Source: Shimia sagamensis (GTDB lineage: Bacteria > Pseudomonadota > Alphaproteobacteria > Rhodobacterales > Rhodobacteraceae). Taken from it: a stretch of DNA of 64,000 bases. The notes below the pieces were generated by a model. The model saw nothing but the letters and a program-made list of their open reading frames with translations. It had not been told where the DNA came from and made no database searches. Location of the stretch: positions 673,196-737,195 of the forward strand of contig NZ_FXTY01000002.1 in assembly GCF_900182745.1 (NCBI RefSeq). Reading direction: 5' to 3'. Shown here piece by piece: positions 17,536-25,498 of this stretch. How positions within the stretch are numbered: position 1 is the first letter of the stretch; every line of letters starts with the position of its first letter. The translations under genes and the position numbers were made by a program.

Positions 17536-18290
17536 TACGCAATCTCCCCGGATTCACGCAGCTCTGCCATGCCTAGCGCAATCGCAGCCTCAAGCGCGTC
17601 TGTGACTTCTACAGCCTTAGAGTTACCCGCAAGCAAGTCATTGCGCACCTCCAACATCACATTGGGAAGCTTGTTGGGCAACGCATAGGCTCTTAAGGAA
17701 TGAGTCACACCATGCTCGGGGCCATATGGATCATTGCGGCGTGTGTTGAACGGGCCATCAGCCATGGCAGTCAACATTTTATCCGCCAGCCGCGTATCTC
17801 GATCATGCAAAATGCCAATCTCAACCGCGCGTTGCTTGCCATGATACACAGGCGTAAACGAATGCACGGTCACAATCGCTTTGGGGTGCACCACCTCAAT
17901 CACTTGCTGCACCGCCTCTTTGAACGGCTGATAGATCTGTGACACGCGGGCCTGACGATCTGTCTCGGATAAATCCATATTGCCTGGAATATCAAACACT
18001 TCGCTTTTTGTCGGCACCGCATCTTGCGCTTCTGGTGGTCGGTTGCAGTCATAAAGCAGGCGCGACACGCCTCCTGCCACAAGCGTACAATCAAACCGCT
18101 TAGCCAGCTCACGTGTTAACGTCAGCGCACCTGGGTCCCACGCTACATGACTGCGACGCACCTCTTCTGTGAGGCCCAGTTCTCCAAACTCTGTCGGAAA
18201 ACTTCTGGAAGCATGCTCGCATACAAACAAGATATCACAGGGCGCCACTGCGCCCTCGATCACCACTGCCTCTGAATCGTCTAGAGTCAT
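17535..18290 (-). CDS. N-formylglutamate amidohydrolase family protein
   Basis: The 251-residue protein resembles the N-formylglutamate amidohydrolase (HutG2) family, zinc-dependent hydrolases of N-acyl bonds. Support comes from ILFVCEHASRSFPTEFG, SHVAWDPGALTLTRELAKRF, SRLLYDCNRP, TVHSFTPVYHGKQR and VMLEVRNDLL. The His and Glu residues in these blocks would coordinate Zn. The ATG at 18290 is preferred, with AGGGA six bases upstream; the longer frame to 18326 starts with TTG and lacks a site. No other hut gene is nearby. As first gene of the TRAP set, it may release the amino acid from a glutamyl conjugate; this is inference. Confidence 0.85.
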   Translation of the reverse strand: MTLDDSEAVVIEGAVAPCDILFVCEHASRSFPTEFGELGLTEEVRRSHVAWDPGALTLTRELAKRFDCTLVAGGVSRLLYDCNRPPEAQDAVPTKSEVFDIPGNMDLSETDRQARVSQIYQPFKEAVQQVIEVVHPKAIVTVHSFTPVYHGKQRAVEIGILHDRDTRLADKMLTAMADGPFNTRRNDPYGPEHGVTHSLRAYALPNKLPNVMLEVRNDLLAGNSKAVEVTDALEAAIALGMAELRESGEIA

Positions 18291-18436
18291 GTTGTCCCTG
18301 TCGTGCCATTTTGCATTTGTGAACAAACTTCTTCAGAGTCACCCGTCCTGTCAATAATTATTCTGAAATTTTTTCTTCTCACGGGATTGCTTTGAAACTA
18401 TGCTTACATTTGTAGCAGTTAGTAAGTGAGCCTCCC
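18291..18436. promoter_or_regulatory. Divergent promoter/operator region of TRAP island and RpiR regulator
   Basis: This 146-bp AT-rich stretch separates the minus-strand catabolic genes from the divergent RpiR-type regulator. It contains TTATTCTGAAATTTTTTCTT around 18359-18378 and TTGAAA at 18392-18397, within a region that must hold promoters in both directions. RpiR proteins usually bind inverted repeats close to the gene start; I cannot assign one precisely. Confidence 0.5.
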
Positions 18437-19300
18437 GTGAAAGACACCGCACAGGAAACCATAAACAAGATTTATGACAGTTTGACCCGCGCAGAGCGTC
18501 AGCTCGCCGGGGTGATTTTGGAAAATTACCCCATGTCTGGCATGGGCTCGATCACCCGACTCGCGGACAAGGCTTCAGTTTCCACGCCTACTGTGGCCCG
18601 CATGGTGCAAAAACTGGGGTACTCAGGCTTCCCTGAGTTCCAAGAGGCACTACGCCAAGAGGTAGAGGCGCGGTTCTCCAATCCAATTGCCAAGCATGAA
18701 AGCTGGGCACAAAGCGCACCGGAGGCGCATATTCTCAACCGCTTTACCGATGCGGTGATGAGCAATATCCGCCAAACCCTGGCCAACATCGACCCGTCCC
18801 AATTTGACGCCCTCGCTGGCCTTTTGGCGGATGAGAACCGCGCGCTCTATATCACCGGTGGCCGTATCACACATGCCCTAAGCGAATATTTGCATCTGCA
18901 CATGCAGGTCATCCGGGCCCGCGTACGCCACATTCGCTCCACGTCAAATGCCTGGCCGCATGACTTGCTGGATATCTGCGAAGGCGATGTGGTTCTGATC
19001 TATGACATCCGCCGCTACGAAAACTCTACGCTGCGGCTTGCTGAAATTGCCAAACGACGCGGTGCAAAAATCGCCCTGATCACCGATCAATGGCAAAGTC
19101 CCATCAGCCAATATGCCGATGTTTCTCTAAAATGCCGGATTGAAGCCCCGTCTGCGTGGGATTCCACCGTTTCTATGATGCTGCTGTCAGAAACCCTGAT
19201 CGCCGCCGTGCAAGAAGCCCGGTGGGACCAAACCGAAGATCGCATGCGCGCTCTGGAAGACATGTTCGACCAAACTAAAATCTTCCGGAAGTTTGTCTGA
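18437..19300 (+). CDS. MurR/RpiR family transcriptional regulator
   Basis: A 287-residue regulator with an N-terminal RpiR helix-turn-helix domain (TRAERQLAGVILENYP then MGSITRLADKASVSTPTVAR, about residues 15-60) and a C-terminal SIS sugar/ligand-binding domain (YITGGRITHALSEYLHLHM, DVVLIYDIRRYENSTLRLAE, about residues 130-250). The start is GTG with a weak upstream site. It is divergent from the minus-strand catabolic/TRAP genes, separated by 146 bp, so it is the obvious local regulator. Many RpiR proteins sense phosphosugars, but members next to TRAP/amine genes occur, and the ligand here is unknown. Confidence 0.9.
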   Translation: MKDTAQETINKIYDSLTRAERQLAGVILENYPMSGMGSITRLADKASVSTPTVARMVQKLGYSGFPEFQEALRQEVEARFSNPIAKHESWAQSAPEAHILNRFTDAVMSNIRQTLANIDPSQFDALAGLLADENRALYITGGRITHALSEYLHLHMQVIRARVRHIRSTSNAWPHDLLDICEGDVVLIYDIRRYENSTLRLAEIAKRRGAKIALITDQWQSPISQYADVSLKCRIEAPSAWDSTVSMMLLSETLIAAVQEARWDQTEDRMRALEDMFDQTKIFRKFV

Positions 19301-19417
19301 CATAACAAACGTGTGCCTGCGCCCAGGCAATCTACCGCTGATTGAACGCAGCGCACACACGCCAATTTCTTGCCGCATTCTCAAGCAGATCCTCCACCTG
19401 CCCTTTAAATTATTGGG

Positions 19418-19432
19418 TTAACAAAATCTTAA
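19418..19432. promoter_or_regulatory. CtrA-type binding box TTAA-N7-TTAA
   Basis: The sequence TTAACAAAATCTTAA matches the canonical CtrA consensus (TTAA, seven bases, TTAA) exactly. It lies 152 bp upstream of the response-regulator gene, after the RpiR gene and in an AT-rich gap of 283 bp. It suggests that this signalling region belongs to the CtrA regulon, which in Rhodobacterales includes signalling, motility and quorum-sensing genes. Confidence 0.6.
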
Positions 19433-19583
19433 TTTTTTCCCTCGACACACCATTGTCGCCCCTTTCTCACCGCAATCTCCAAACATACTGATCCCCGTAA
19501 GACCGGCGCAAAGTGTCGGTATAGTGTGTGACAGAGTTAAGTTGGTTGAGGACATAGAAACAGCGCCAGAAAGGGCTGGGACG

Positions 19584-20663
19584 ATGAAAATTTTGGCCGT
19601 TGATGACGATGAACACATCTGCGAACTGCTGTCGGAAGCGGTTGCAGCCAAAACCGACCACACAATTGTCACCGTGGCCTCTGGACCTGAGGCAATCCGC
19701 GCTATCGCAAAGGCCAAAATCCCGTTTGATTGCTTCATTCTGGACGTCCAAATGCCAATTATGGACGGCATCACTCTGGCCAAGAAAATCCGCAAAACCA
19801 AACCCTACACCCGAACGCCCATTCTAATGCTGACGGCTATGTCGCAAAAGAAATACGTCGACGCAGCATTTGAGGCTGGGGCAACTGACTACGTCACCAA
19901 ACCGTTTGATTTCCTGGAGCTGTTCACCCGAATTTCAATCGCAGAACGTCAGATTGCAGATCACAAAGAACTGATCAGCACCGTGTCCGAGATGGCGTCG
20001 CTCAAGAAAGAGTTGATCTTCAATACGGACCACAGCCTAAGTGAACCCATTGAGCTCACTGGCGTCACGCAGCTTGTAGGATGTATGGCTTTTGACGCGC
20101 ATGTTTTGGCCATGCCGCGCCGACAGCGCATGCGCACGCGTGCGTTTGGTATCAAAATCAGCACCATCGAAAACGCGTACAAAACACTCTCCGCGGTGGC
20201 TTTCCGGCACATGCTGACTGACATCGGCAGTGAATTGTTGTCGGTGATGGCGCACACCGACACACAAGTCACCTACAAAGGCGACGGTGTGTTTGTCGGA
20301 ACCCTGCCCCGCAGCGCGGGCTATTCCGCCCCCCGCCTTGAGGCTGAGCTAAACAGCCGTCTTGACTATGTGCCTTCGACGCAGGTTGACGGGCTGGACA
20401 ATGAGGTTTGTTTTGGGGAAGCCGTGGCGCTGCGTACCCTCACCAGCGGTGGCGCCCTGTATGCGCTACAAAAAGCGGTCACAAATGTACACACCCGCGC
20501 GCAGGCCCCACGCCGCAGTGGTACCGATCTACGCAAAACCATACGCTTGCATCCCGCAAGCGGATTTCAGACGGAACAGGAGCGCCGCGCCTATGAATCG
20601 CTTCTGCACGACGCCCTCCACGAAGGCTGCCAAACACCTCAATCAGCAGCGACATTTGGCTGA
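19584..20663 (+). CDS. Response regulator with degenerate GGDEF-like C-terminal domain
   Basis: The first ~125 residues are a receiver domain: acidic pocket VDDDE (residues 6-10), phosphoacceptor Asp54 in FILDVQMPIMDG, and the Lys in DYVTKPFDF. The C-terminal ~230 residues have no DNA-binding helix-turn-helix. Around residue 231 they carry YKGDGVFVG, which looks like a degraded YGGDEFxxL nucleotidyl-cyclase loop, so cyclase activity is doubtful. The start at 19584 is chosen because MKILAVDDDE is the natural receiver N-terminus; the frame extends back to 19524. A CtrA box lies 152 bp upstream, and luxI is convergent 13 bp downstream. It may be an output protein for the phosphorelay nearby. Confidence 0.82.
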   Translation: MKILAVDDDEHICELLSEAVAAKTDHTIVTVASGPEAIRAIAKAKIPFDCFILDVQMPIMDGITLAKKIRKTKPYTRTPILMLTAMSQKKYVDAAFEAGATDYVTKPFDFLELFTRISIAERQIADHKELISTVSEMASLKKELIFNTDHSLSEPIELTGVTQLVGCMAFDAHVLAMPRRQRMRTRAFGIKISTIENAYKTLSAVAFRHMLTDIGSELLSVMAHTDTQVTYKGDGVFVGTLPRSAGYSAPRLEAELNSRLDYVPSTQVDGLDNEVCFGEAVALRTLTSGGALYALQKAVTNVHTRAQAPRRSGTDLRKTIRLHPASGFQTEQERRAYESLLHDALHEGCQTPQSAATFG

Positions 20664-20676
20664 CGTCACCCGCTCG

Positions 20677-21264
20677 CTAGTGATGCGTGCGTGACAAATC
20701 CATACGCGCGACCTGAACGGGCGCGCCATCGACAAGCATCACCGGACCTGCAGCCTCTGCAAACAGGCCCAACCGGCGTATCCACCGAGGCCAAATTGCC
20801 GGCACCAGACCAAGAACTTGTTTGGCTTCCATCTCTCGGGCAGTGTCGATCAGCTTTTTCATCAGCCGCGTTTGCACTTCGGTGCGGTCCTCTGCAGGCA
20901 CGTCTCGCGCCACAAAAACCCGGCTCGCATCCAGAATATTTGGATCGATTGGTGCCTCGTCGTACAGCAGGGTGATTGGAATCGATTCAAGCATGCCCTT
21001 TTGCGCATCTCGAATCATATAAGAATACATGCCGCACCGCGCAGTGGTTGGCGTCAGCCGCACCCCCGCCAGAACACGTTCTCCTTCATGAACCGCGATC
21101 CAGCTGGACGCGGGTGTGTCGTATTGGTCGTACTCCATGCCTGCCACTTCGGGCAGGTCCCAGTTGTTCTGCACAATGAAGGACTGCTTTCGCGCCCTCA
21201 GCAGATTGACCATCAATTCGCCATGCTTGTGCATGTTCTCGAATGATAGGGTAGTCGTCAGCAT
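20677..21264 (-). CDS. Acyl-homoserine-lactone synthase (LuxI family)
   Basis: A 195-residue LuxI-type autoinducer synthase, which makes N-acyl-homoserine lactones from SAM and acyl carriers. Conserved positions visible are RARKQSF and Trp in NNWDLP (N-terminal Arg, Phe and Trp), the acidic block GMEYDQYDTP, Arg in LAGVRLTPT and the late DASRVFV, where most LuxI proteins have ESSR or EASR. The mature length is slightly short of the usual 200-225. No luxR gene is nearby, so this is an orphan synthase among two-component genes. A 545-bp AT-rich gap lies upstream of its start. The acyl chain cannot be predicted from sequence. Confidence 0.88.
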   Translation of the reverse strand: MLTTTLSFENMHKHGELMVNLLRARKQSFIVQNNWDLPEVAGMEYDQYDTPASSWIAVHEGERVLAGVRLTPTTARCGMYSYMIRDAQKGMLESIPITLLYDEAPIDPNILDASRVFVARDVPAEDRTEVQTRLMKKLIDTAREMEAKQVLGLVPAIWPRWIRRLGLFAEAAGPVMLVDGAPVQVARMDLSRTHH

Positions 21265-21809
21265 TTCCCCAATTTCTCCGGATACTCATTCCCCAGGTAC
21301 CAAATGAACTCACTCACACAGTGACACGGCCATTCTGGCCCGCGCCGGATACACACCAAATTACTCTTCACACAAATTACGCACAGGAGACCAAGGCCAC
21401 CTGCTCACAACGCAGGCTCCCACGAACCATTTCACATCAACCGGAAAACCATACGTGAACCGTAAGCGCCTTCAGCGACACAACCTAGCCGCGCACCAGC
21501 CCTTTGATCCAAATTTACGCTTAAATCGATTGAGACACAATTTTTAGCTAAACTCTACAAAAAAAGTTAGCCTTTCAGATATTGCCGATTGTTTCCGCTC
21601 CTAGAACACAGTTTTTACACTTTTAAACGAATGTTATGCGAAAAATTTACTCTCTATCAACCAATTAAGGCGAAACCTTTATTAACGGCGGGAGTCGTTA
21701 ACGAATAGCTTCGCGAAAATTCCCAGCCCCAAACACCAAAATGCCACCTTGTGACGCCAGGCTTGCACAGACTGTCACGCGTTACGCTTGAAGGACAACA
21801 GGGATAGAG
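21265..21809. other. 545-bp non-coding AT-rich gap, likely regulatory
   Basis: No coding frame is convincing here. The second half is AT-rich for this genome. It contains a near-match CtrA box (TTAA-N7-TTAT, 21623-21637), the palindrome CGTTAACG at about 21697-21704, and GTGAC/GTCAC half-sites around 21752-21780 near the start of the downstream gene. The region must drive the minus-strand luxI and the plus-strand small gene. Confidence 0.5.
21623..21637. promoter_or_regulatory. Near-match CtrA box TTAA-N7-TTAT
   Basis: TTAAACGAATGTTAT matches seven of the eight specified bases of the TTAA-N7-TTAA consensus. It lies 173 bp upstream of the small gene at 21810 and 359 bp upstream of the luxI start on the other strand. 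Confidence 0.35.
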
Positions 21810-22190
21810 ATGCAGCCATACTTCCTTAATTTTCACGTTAAAGGTGAAATCGCCCACACCTTACTTTTGTCAGAACCGGAGCCTCGGCTTTTGATTGATA
21901 TTTCGGCCAGGGCTGCAACCGAAGCTGAAGCGCCTGGGTTTCGCTATCCCAGACGGGTCTGTTTTACTGTGACAAATAAGGACCTAATTGCGCGGTTCCG
22001 CGACACCGTATCACCGGGTGACGTGATCGAAGCAACCGGCACCTTTGACCAAACCGGCTATGTGCCGCACACACAAGGCCATATCGACACCACGTTTGAA
22101 TTGCTTGACTTTGTGCGCAGCGAAGCTAGCGGCAAGCTTGAACATGACGGGCGTGTTTTCCAACCCGACACAACTGCCCGCCCCAGCTGA
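21810..22190 (+). CDS. Hypothetical protein, possible OB-fold
   Basis: A 126-residue acidic protein that I do not recognise. The pattern of alternating strands (FLNFHVKGEIAHTLLL, RRVCFTVTNKDLIARFRD, SPGDVIEATGTFDQ) resembles a small beta-barrel such as an OB fold or single-stranded nucleic-acid binder, but this is only shape-based. No cysteine pairs, signal peptide or membrane segment are seen. ATG with GGGATAGAG just upstream supports this start. It lies between the luxI regulatory gap and the histidine kinase gene, with 116 bp to the kinase. A role linked to the kinase is possible but unproven. Confidence 0.65.
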   Translation: MQPYFLNFHVKGEIAHTLLLSEPEPRLLIDISARAATEAEAPGFRYPRRVCFTVTNKDLIARFRDTVSPGDVIEATGTFDQTGYVPHTQGHIDTTFELLDFVRSEASGKLEHDGRVFQPDTTARPS

Positions 22191-22306
22191 GAAAATCGCT
22201 TTCCTGCCGAAACCAGACCATTTTTGAGCCACATTCTGCTGCTTTCTTAAACACAACAGCACCAGCTGCCATTGGTGCGCAAACCGAATACTCCGGATGT
22301 CGCAGA

Positions 22307-23773
22307 ATGCACATTGAACAAACGAACCGCTCCCGGTCAAACACGCCGATACTACGCCGTGTCGCACGCCGTTTCCGGGTGATGTTCCCCCGCCGCCAAC
22401 CTCCGGTGGCACACTCCCGCCGCCTCAAACAACAAATGCATGATTTTGCCAGTGGTGGCGCCGCTCTGTTCTGGCAACGCCAAGGCATCTATGCCGGAGC
22501 CGGCTTTCTGTGTGGCTTTTACTTTTCTTGGCCGCTGGCTGCCCTGTGCTACTTACTCATTCAAGCGGGCGATATCTTTGACAGCATTGCCTGTTACCGG
22601 GTCATCAACCGCACCGATCATTCGTTGCGGTACAGCCACAGGCTGCTAAAGCTGCTCTTTGCCTCAAATGCCATATCAGCGGTTTCCATTGCCACATTCA
22701 CGCTTTTATTGGCCCGTTTAGAAGGCCCAGGAGAGCACTTCACCTCTCTATTTTTCCTGTTTGCCGCAGGCCTTTTTGCCGCAGTGAACAACCATCAACT
22801 CAAACAAGTGCTTGCCTTGCGTCTGATCACCTATGGGGCGTTGTTCATCTACATCCCTGCGTCAGACATACTCTCGCATGGGGCGCCGTTCACGTCCAAG
22901 TTGTGGCTGCACTTCGCGACCTCCCTATTTGTGCTGTATTTTGTCCTCGAATGCTCCACCATCTTCCTGCGCATGTATCAGCGCACGTTGGATCAGATGG
23001 ACGAGTTGCGATCGGAGCGCGACAAGGCGCGAGAAAGCTATGAGATCAAGTCACAGTTTGTCTCCGTTGTAAGCCATGAACTGCGCACCCCACTGACTTC
23101 AATCACTGGCTCGCTGACCCTCATGCGTGAAACCAACTTGTCCAAAGATCCGGAGAAAGCCGACCGGATGCTCGACATCGCCTATAAGAACAGCAAACGC
23201 CTGAGCAAGCTGATCAACGATCTGCTCGACATTCAAAAGATGGAGGCGCGCAAGATGGTCTACCATTTTGCACCGGTTGATCTTGGCCAGTTGCTTAACG
23301 ACGCCGCCCAGTCCATTACGCCGTACGCCGATCAATACGAAATTGTGGTGCGTACCGATCCGCCCCCCTTTCCGCTCACCATCCGCGCAGATCATGAGCG
23401 CATGATGCAAGTGTTGGACAACCTTCTGTCCAATGCTGTGAAATTCTCACATGAAGGTGGATACGTGGAGCTCAGCGCGCGCTTAATTGACGGCTGCGCT
23501 GTGCTCGCGGTTCGTGACTACGGCGTGGGCATTCCAGAGGGTGAGCGCAGTCAAATCTTTGGCAAATTCACCCAAGTCGACAACTCTGACTGTCGCAATT
23601 TTGAGGGCACGGGTCTCGGTCTCTCCATTGCCCGTCAGATCATCGAAGACCACGGTGCTTCAATCGATTTTGACAGCGCATTAGGCGAAGGTACCCGGTT
23701 TTACGCCATCTTCCCCCTCTGTGACACCGAAGACAACATCAGCATCGAATTGCCACAAGATTGCGTACCATGA
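22307..23773 (+). CDS. Membrane sensor histidine kinase
   Basis: A 488-residue histidine kinase. Residues ~55-220 hold about six hydrophobic segments with almost no periplasmic domain, so it may sense a membrane or intramembrane signal. A short coiled linker leads to the dimerisation domain with phosphorylated His257 in SHELRTPLTS. The ATPase domain has DNLLSNAVKFS (N box), VRDYGVGIPEG (G1), GKFTQVD (F box) and GTGLGLSIARQI (G2). There is no attached receiver. It overlaps the start region of the downstream Hpt gene by a few bases, which suggests a direct phosphotransfer chain to the Hpt protein and then a receiver. Confidence 0.92.
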   Translation: MHIEQTNRSRSNTPILRRVARRFRVMFPRRQPPVAHSRRLKQQMHDFASGGAALFWQRQGIYAGAGFLCGFYFSWPLAALCYLLIQAGDIFDSIACYRVINRTDHSLRYSHRLLKLLFASNAISAVSIATFTLLLARLEGPGEHFTSLFFLFAAGLFAAVNNHQLKQVLALRLITYGALFIYIPASDILSHGAPFTSKLWLHFATSLFVLYFVLECSTIFLRMYQRTLDQMDELRSERDKARESYEIKSQFVSVVSHELRTPLTSITGSLTLMRETNLSKDPEKADRMLDIAYKNSKRLSKLINDLLDIQKMEARKMVYHFAPVDLGQLLNDAAQSITPYADQYEIVVRTDPPPFPLTIRADHERMMQVLDNLLSNAVKFSHEGGYVELSARLIDGCAVLAVRDYGVGIPEGERSQIFGKFTQVDNSDCRNFEGTGLGLSIARQIIEDHGASIDFDSALGEGTRFYAIFPLCDTEDNISIELPQDCVP

Positions 23774-23784
23774 AGGAGCAAAGC

Positions 23785-24123
23785 ATGTTTCCAGATGACC
23801 ATCAGGACAAATTCGACCGCCTGCGCCGCCATTTCATGTCTGGCCTGCCGCAGCGCGAAGCGGAGATCGAAGACTACACCGCCACACTGTTGGAACATGG
23901 CCCGGACCGCCCGGCACTTGAAGGCCTCCACCTCGCAGCCCATAAACTGGCAGGTATCTGCGCCACCTACGGGTTGCACCAATTGGGTCACCTGGCGGAA
24001 AAAGCCGAGGCCCTTTTGGAGCGCGGCGCAACTCAAGAGCCATGTGAGGCCTCTATGCAGGACATTCTTGTCGCAACCGACTTGTTGAGCGAGGAACTTG
24101 GAAGTGTGATTGACACCGCTTAA
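23785..24123 (+). CDS. Stand-alone Hpt (histidine phosphotransfer) protein
   Basis: A 112-residue helical protein with the Hpt signature LHLAAHKLAGICATYG, where His53 is the likely phospho-acceptor (H-K-L-A-G in place of the more common H-x-L-K-G). Start 23785 is preferred because AAGGAG lies six bases before it; the upstream ATG at 23770 overlaps the kinase stop (ATGA). Hpt proteins shuttle phosphate between a kinase (or its receiver) and a response regulator. Adjacency to a kinase without a receiver and to a single-domain receiver convergent 5 bp away suggests a local phosphorelay. It is not ChpT-like, which is larger. Confidence 0.85.
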   Translation: MFPDDHQDKFDRLRRHFMSGLPQREAEIEDYTATLLEHGPDRPALEGLHLAAHKLAGICATYGLHQLGHLAEKAEALLERGATQEPCEASMQDILVATDLLSEELGSVIDTA

Positions 24124-24128
24124 GCGCT

Positions 24129-24512
24129 TCAGCCTGCCTGGGCAACAATGGCCCGCAGTTGATCTGGAAGAGCCACCGGATCAAATGGTTTCTGGATGGC
24201 GCCGGCGGCACATTCGGTGATATCGGAATGGTGCTTGGACGTGACATCTTTGGACGTCATAAAGATCGCAGGCACGTCGGCCAAGGCGTCTTGTCTGCGC
24301 AATTTGACCAACGTTTCCAATCCGCTAAGCCCTGGCATCATCACGTCCAATAACAACAGGTCCGGTGCAAATTTTGCGGCATTTTTGATCGCGTCTGTGC
24401 CATTGGCACATTGCATGACCTCAAAGCCCCCAAATTCAGCCAACGCCAAATAGGTTATCTCGCGAATGTCCGCGTCGTCCTCAACGTGCAATATTTTTCG
24501 GATTTCGGTCAT
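24129..24512 (-). CDS. Single-domain response regulator
   Basis: A 127-residue CheY-type receiver without an output domain. It has the acidic pair in LHVEDDADI, phosphoacceptor Asp56 in LLLLDVMMPGLSG and a conserved Lys in AIQKPFDP. The start at 24512 is preferred because AGGGGAG lies upstream of MTEIRKILHV; the frame is open to 24620. It is convergent with the Hpt gene (5-bp gap), so it may be on a separate transcript. Single-domain receivers can be phosphate sinks or link a kinase/Hpt to another regulator, such as the response regulator at 19584. Confidence 0.88.
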   Translation of the reverse strand: MTEIRKILHVEDDADIREITYLALAEFGGFEVMQCANGTDAIKNAAKFAPDLLLLDVMMPGLSGLETLVKLRRQDALADVPAIFMTSKDVTSKHHSDITECAAGAIQKPFDPVALPDQLRAIVAQAG

Positions 24513-24698
24513 TCTCGGCTCCCCTAACATCCCAATAGATTTGACCGTATAGTCAAGATGCATCAAAGGGAAGCTACAAGCCCAACGCTCGCCTGAAGGG
24601 TGAAATTTCGGTGACGTCACGTGTCATTTCTCTCTAGCCACTTGAGCCTACGACCACGACGCCTAAGCTCACTGAACAGATGGCCAATAGGAGACTCC

Positions 24699-25463
24699 AT
24701 GTCAGACCAACCTCTTCTGTCAGAACGCATCGACAATGCGCTGGTGCTGACACTCAACGACCCCGCACGTCTCAACCCAATTCGCGTGGCCACGCGCGAA
24801 GCCCTTTCCAAAGCCCTGGAGCAGGCCGAAGAAGACACCTCCATTCGCGCCGTGATTCTGACTGGTGCGGGAGGCAACTTCTCCTCCGGTGGCGACATTG
24901 CCGCGATGGACGCGCCCGCCCGTCTAAAACGCATAAACTTTGAACACGTCAAACACATGGTGAACCAGATCACCGGCGGTTCGGTCCCGGTGATTGCCGC
25001 CGTGGAAGGCTGGGCCGCAGGCGCAGGCCTCGCTGTCGCCATGATGTGTGACACCGTGATCGCAGGCAAATCCGCCCGCTTCATGGCCGCCTTCCCCAAG
25101 ATCGGCCTGATGCCGGACTACGGCCTCTTGGCCTCCCTGCCCGCCCGCGTAGGTCAAGCCCGCGCCCGGCAGATCATGCTCTACGCCAAGCCTGTCAACG
25201 CAGAACGGGCTGAAAACATCGGTATGGTGGACGAGTTGGTCGAAGACGGCACAGCGCTCGACGCCGCGCTCAAACTCGCCAAACATGTCGAAACCCTTGG
25301 TCCCGAAGCCCTACGCGCCATCAAGGCGTTTGACAGCGGCCGCATGGACCGCGCGATTGACTATGAACGGGATTTGCAGCCGCTGCTTCTTGGTAGTGAG
25401 AATGCTCAAGAAGGCCGCGCCGCGTTTTTCGATAAGCGCCCGCCCAAGTTCAAACCCAGCTAA
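24699..25463 (+). CDS. Enoyl-CoA hydratase/isomerase family protein
   Basis: A 254-residue crotonase-fold protein. The oxyanion-hole segments are present: ILTGAGGNFSSGGDIAAMD (about residue 55) and AVEGWAAGAGLAVAMMCD (about residue 105). In the catalytic loop FPKIGLMPDYGLLASLP the second Glu of classical hydratases is replaced; the Asp there resembles PaaG-type isomerases, so it may be an isomerase rather than a hydratase. The start at 24699 follows GGAGA. It ends at a strong bidirectional terminator. No other beta-oxidation genes are adjacent. Confidence 0.85.
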   Translation: MSDQPLLSERIDNALVLTLNDPARLNPIRVATREALSKALEQAEEDTSIRAVILTGAGGNFSSGGDIAAMDAPARLKRINFEHVKHMVNQITGGSVPVIAAVEGWAAGAGLAVAMMCDTVIAGKSARFMAAFPKIGLMPDYGLLASLPARVGQARARQIMLYAKPVNAERAENIGMVDELVEDGTALDAALKLAKHVETLGPEALRAIKAFDSGRMDRAIDYERDLQPLLLGSENAQEGRAAFFDKRPPKFKPS

Positions 25464-25466
25464 GCA

Positions 25467-25493
25467 AAAGGCCCGCCAAACTGGCGGGCCTTT
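25467..25493. terminator. Bidirectional intrinsic terminator
   Basis: An 11-bp perfect stem AAAGGCCCGCC/GGCGGGCCTTT with loop AAACT (25478-25482) sits between the convergent ends of the crotonase gene and the molybdenum hydroxylase gene. The A and T runs on the two sides make it usable in both directions. Confidence 0.9.
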
Positions 25494-25498
25494 CTCAT

